Assembly: GCA_025937035.1 (NCBI GenBank)
Contig: JAICSG010000168.1
Location: forward strand, 1-7,748
Source: Thermoanaerobaculia bacterium
GTDB taxonomy: Bacteria; Acidobacteriota; Thermoanaerobaculia; Multivoradales; UBA5704
Direction of reading: 5' to 3'
DNA length: 7,748 bases
Part shown: one piece after another, positions 7,342 to 7,748 of the stretch
How the letters are laid out: every line of letters begins with the position of its first letter
Position numbering within the stretch: the stretch's first letter is position 1
Program-made: the position numbers and the translations under genes
Notes under the pieces: model-generated
Seen by the model: only the letters and a program-made list of their open reading frames with translations
What the model was told of the DNA's origin: nothing
Database searches by the model: none

Positions 7342-7748
7342 TCAGTTGGCCGGGGCGCCGGCGCGGATCCAGGCGGCGATCCCCTCGATCTGATCGGACG
7401 TGAGATAGGGGCCGCCGAGCGGCATCCGCTCCCCCGTGATGCCCGGATCGCCGCGCAGCTTCAGGATCAGATAGCTGCGGTCCGGGTTGCCCGGCGCCAC
7501 GCGGTCGAGCGTGCCGTTCTCGGCCGCCGGGTGGCCGACCAGGTTGCCGTAGCTCTGGCCGGCCTCCAGCACCAGCCCGGACGGCGCCGAGCCCGCGGCG
7601 TGGCACCCCGCCCTGGCGCAGACCGGAGTGAAGATCTGCGTCTGGATCTGCGTGAAGGTGAGCGCCGGCACGGTCCCGGGACCCGAGGAGGGCTCGGTGG
7701 GGCTCTTCACCGTGCCGCAGCCCGCCAGCAGCAGGGCCAGGGCCAGAA
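7342..7748 (-). CDS. Lipoprotein with CX4CH heme-type motif, c-type cytochrome-like (5' end missing)
   Basis: The frame is open to the edge of the window at 7748, so the start codon is missing. The visible part begins with a hydrophobic run and the lipobox LLAGC, lipidated cysteine at 7717-7719, so an apparent GTG start at 7710 lies inside the gene and is not the real start. After a serine/proline linker comes FTPVCARAGCH, a CX4CH site. The wider CX4CH spacing is known for some covalent hemes (for example in tetraheme cytochromes c3), and this lipoprotein type, with a later RMPLGG methionine loop and an I-x-x-WI-x-x-GA ending, resembles small cytochrome c-like domains common in environmental bacteria. 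The Met of RMPLGG is a candidate distal ligand. Electron transfer on the periplasmic face of a membrane is the likely role. Heme attachment is not proven by sequence; the motif could also be a disulfide or metal site. Confidence 0.87.
   Translation of the reverse strand, partial: LALALLLAGCGTVKSPTEPSSGPGTVPALTFTQIQTQIFTPVCARAGCHAAGSAPSGLVLEAGQSYGNLVGHPAAENGTLDRVAPGNPDRSYLILKLRGDPGITGERMPLGGPYLTSDQIEGIAAWIRAGAPAN

Larger units (their letters stand above)
1..7748 (-). other. Probable polycistronic gene string of eight co-directional genes
   Basis: Every gene is on the minus strand, with gaps of 25, 13, 31, 3 and 27 bases and overlaps of 26 and 4 bases. All seven visible stop codons are TGA. 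I see no hairpin followed by a T-run in any gap. Read-through transcription of the whole string is therefore plausible, possibly with an additional internal start before hutU. Expression data would be needed to show that it is one unit. Confidence 0.55.

Overview
The window is a very GC-rich stretch of bacterial chromosome in which all eight recognisable genes lie on the minus strand, so they read from base 7748 down to base 1. Lipobox lipoproteins, an exported beta-barrel-like protein and a c-type heme motif point to a Gram-negative, diderm bacterium. The gene mix would suit Acidobacteriota or a similar GC-rich environmental lineage, but the sequence alone does not fix the phylum. Both end genes run off the window. 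I see no RNA genes, CRISPR arrays, insertion sequences or phage genes, and no gene-free stretch longer than about 35 bases.

In transcription order there are three blocks. The first (7748-6038) is an envelope module: a small lipoprotein with a CX4CH heme-type site (5' end missing), an exported DUF5777-like beta-barrel protein, and a lipoprotein with a compact cluster of nine cysteines. The second (6006-2667) is a phospholipid or phosphodiester module: a DNase I-like endonuclease/exonuclease/phosphatase (EEP) enzyme followed by two tandem paralogous phospholipase D/cardiolipin synthase-like proteins, each with one membrane anchor and two HKD motifs. The order EEP then PLD resembles ybhP-clsB(ybhO) of Escherichia coli. 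The third (2639-1) is hutU, encoding urocanate hydratase of histidine degradation, followed with a GTGA overlap by the N-terminal part of a membrane protein that looks like a sensor.

Spacings between successive genes are +25, +13, +31, -26, +3, +27 and -4 bases, and I see no convincing terminator in any gap, so one long transcript is possible. A TAGAAT hexamer seven bases before the hutU ATG, with no Shine-Dalgarno sequence, suggests that hutU may also have its own leaderless promoter, which would separate catabolism from the envelope genes. No complete, clearly novel system is demonstrated. The best candidates for something undescribed are the heme lipoprotein/DUF5777/Cys-rich lipoprotein trio and the EEP-PLD-PLD cassette.
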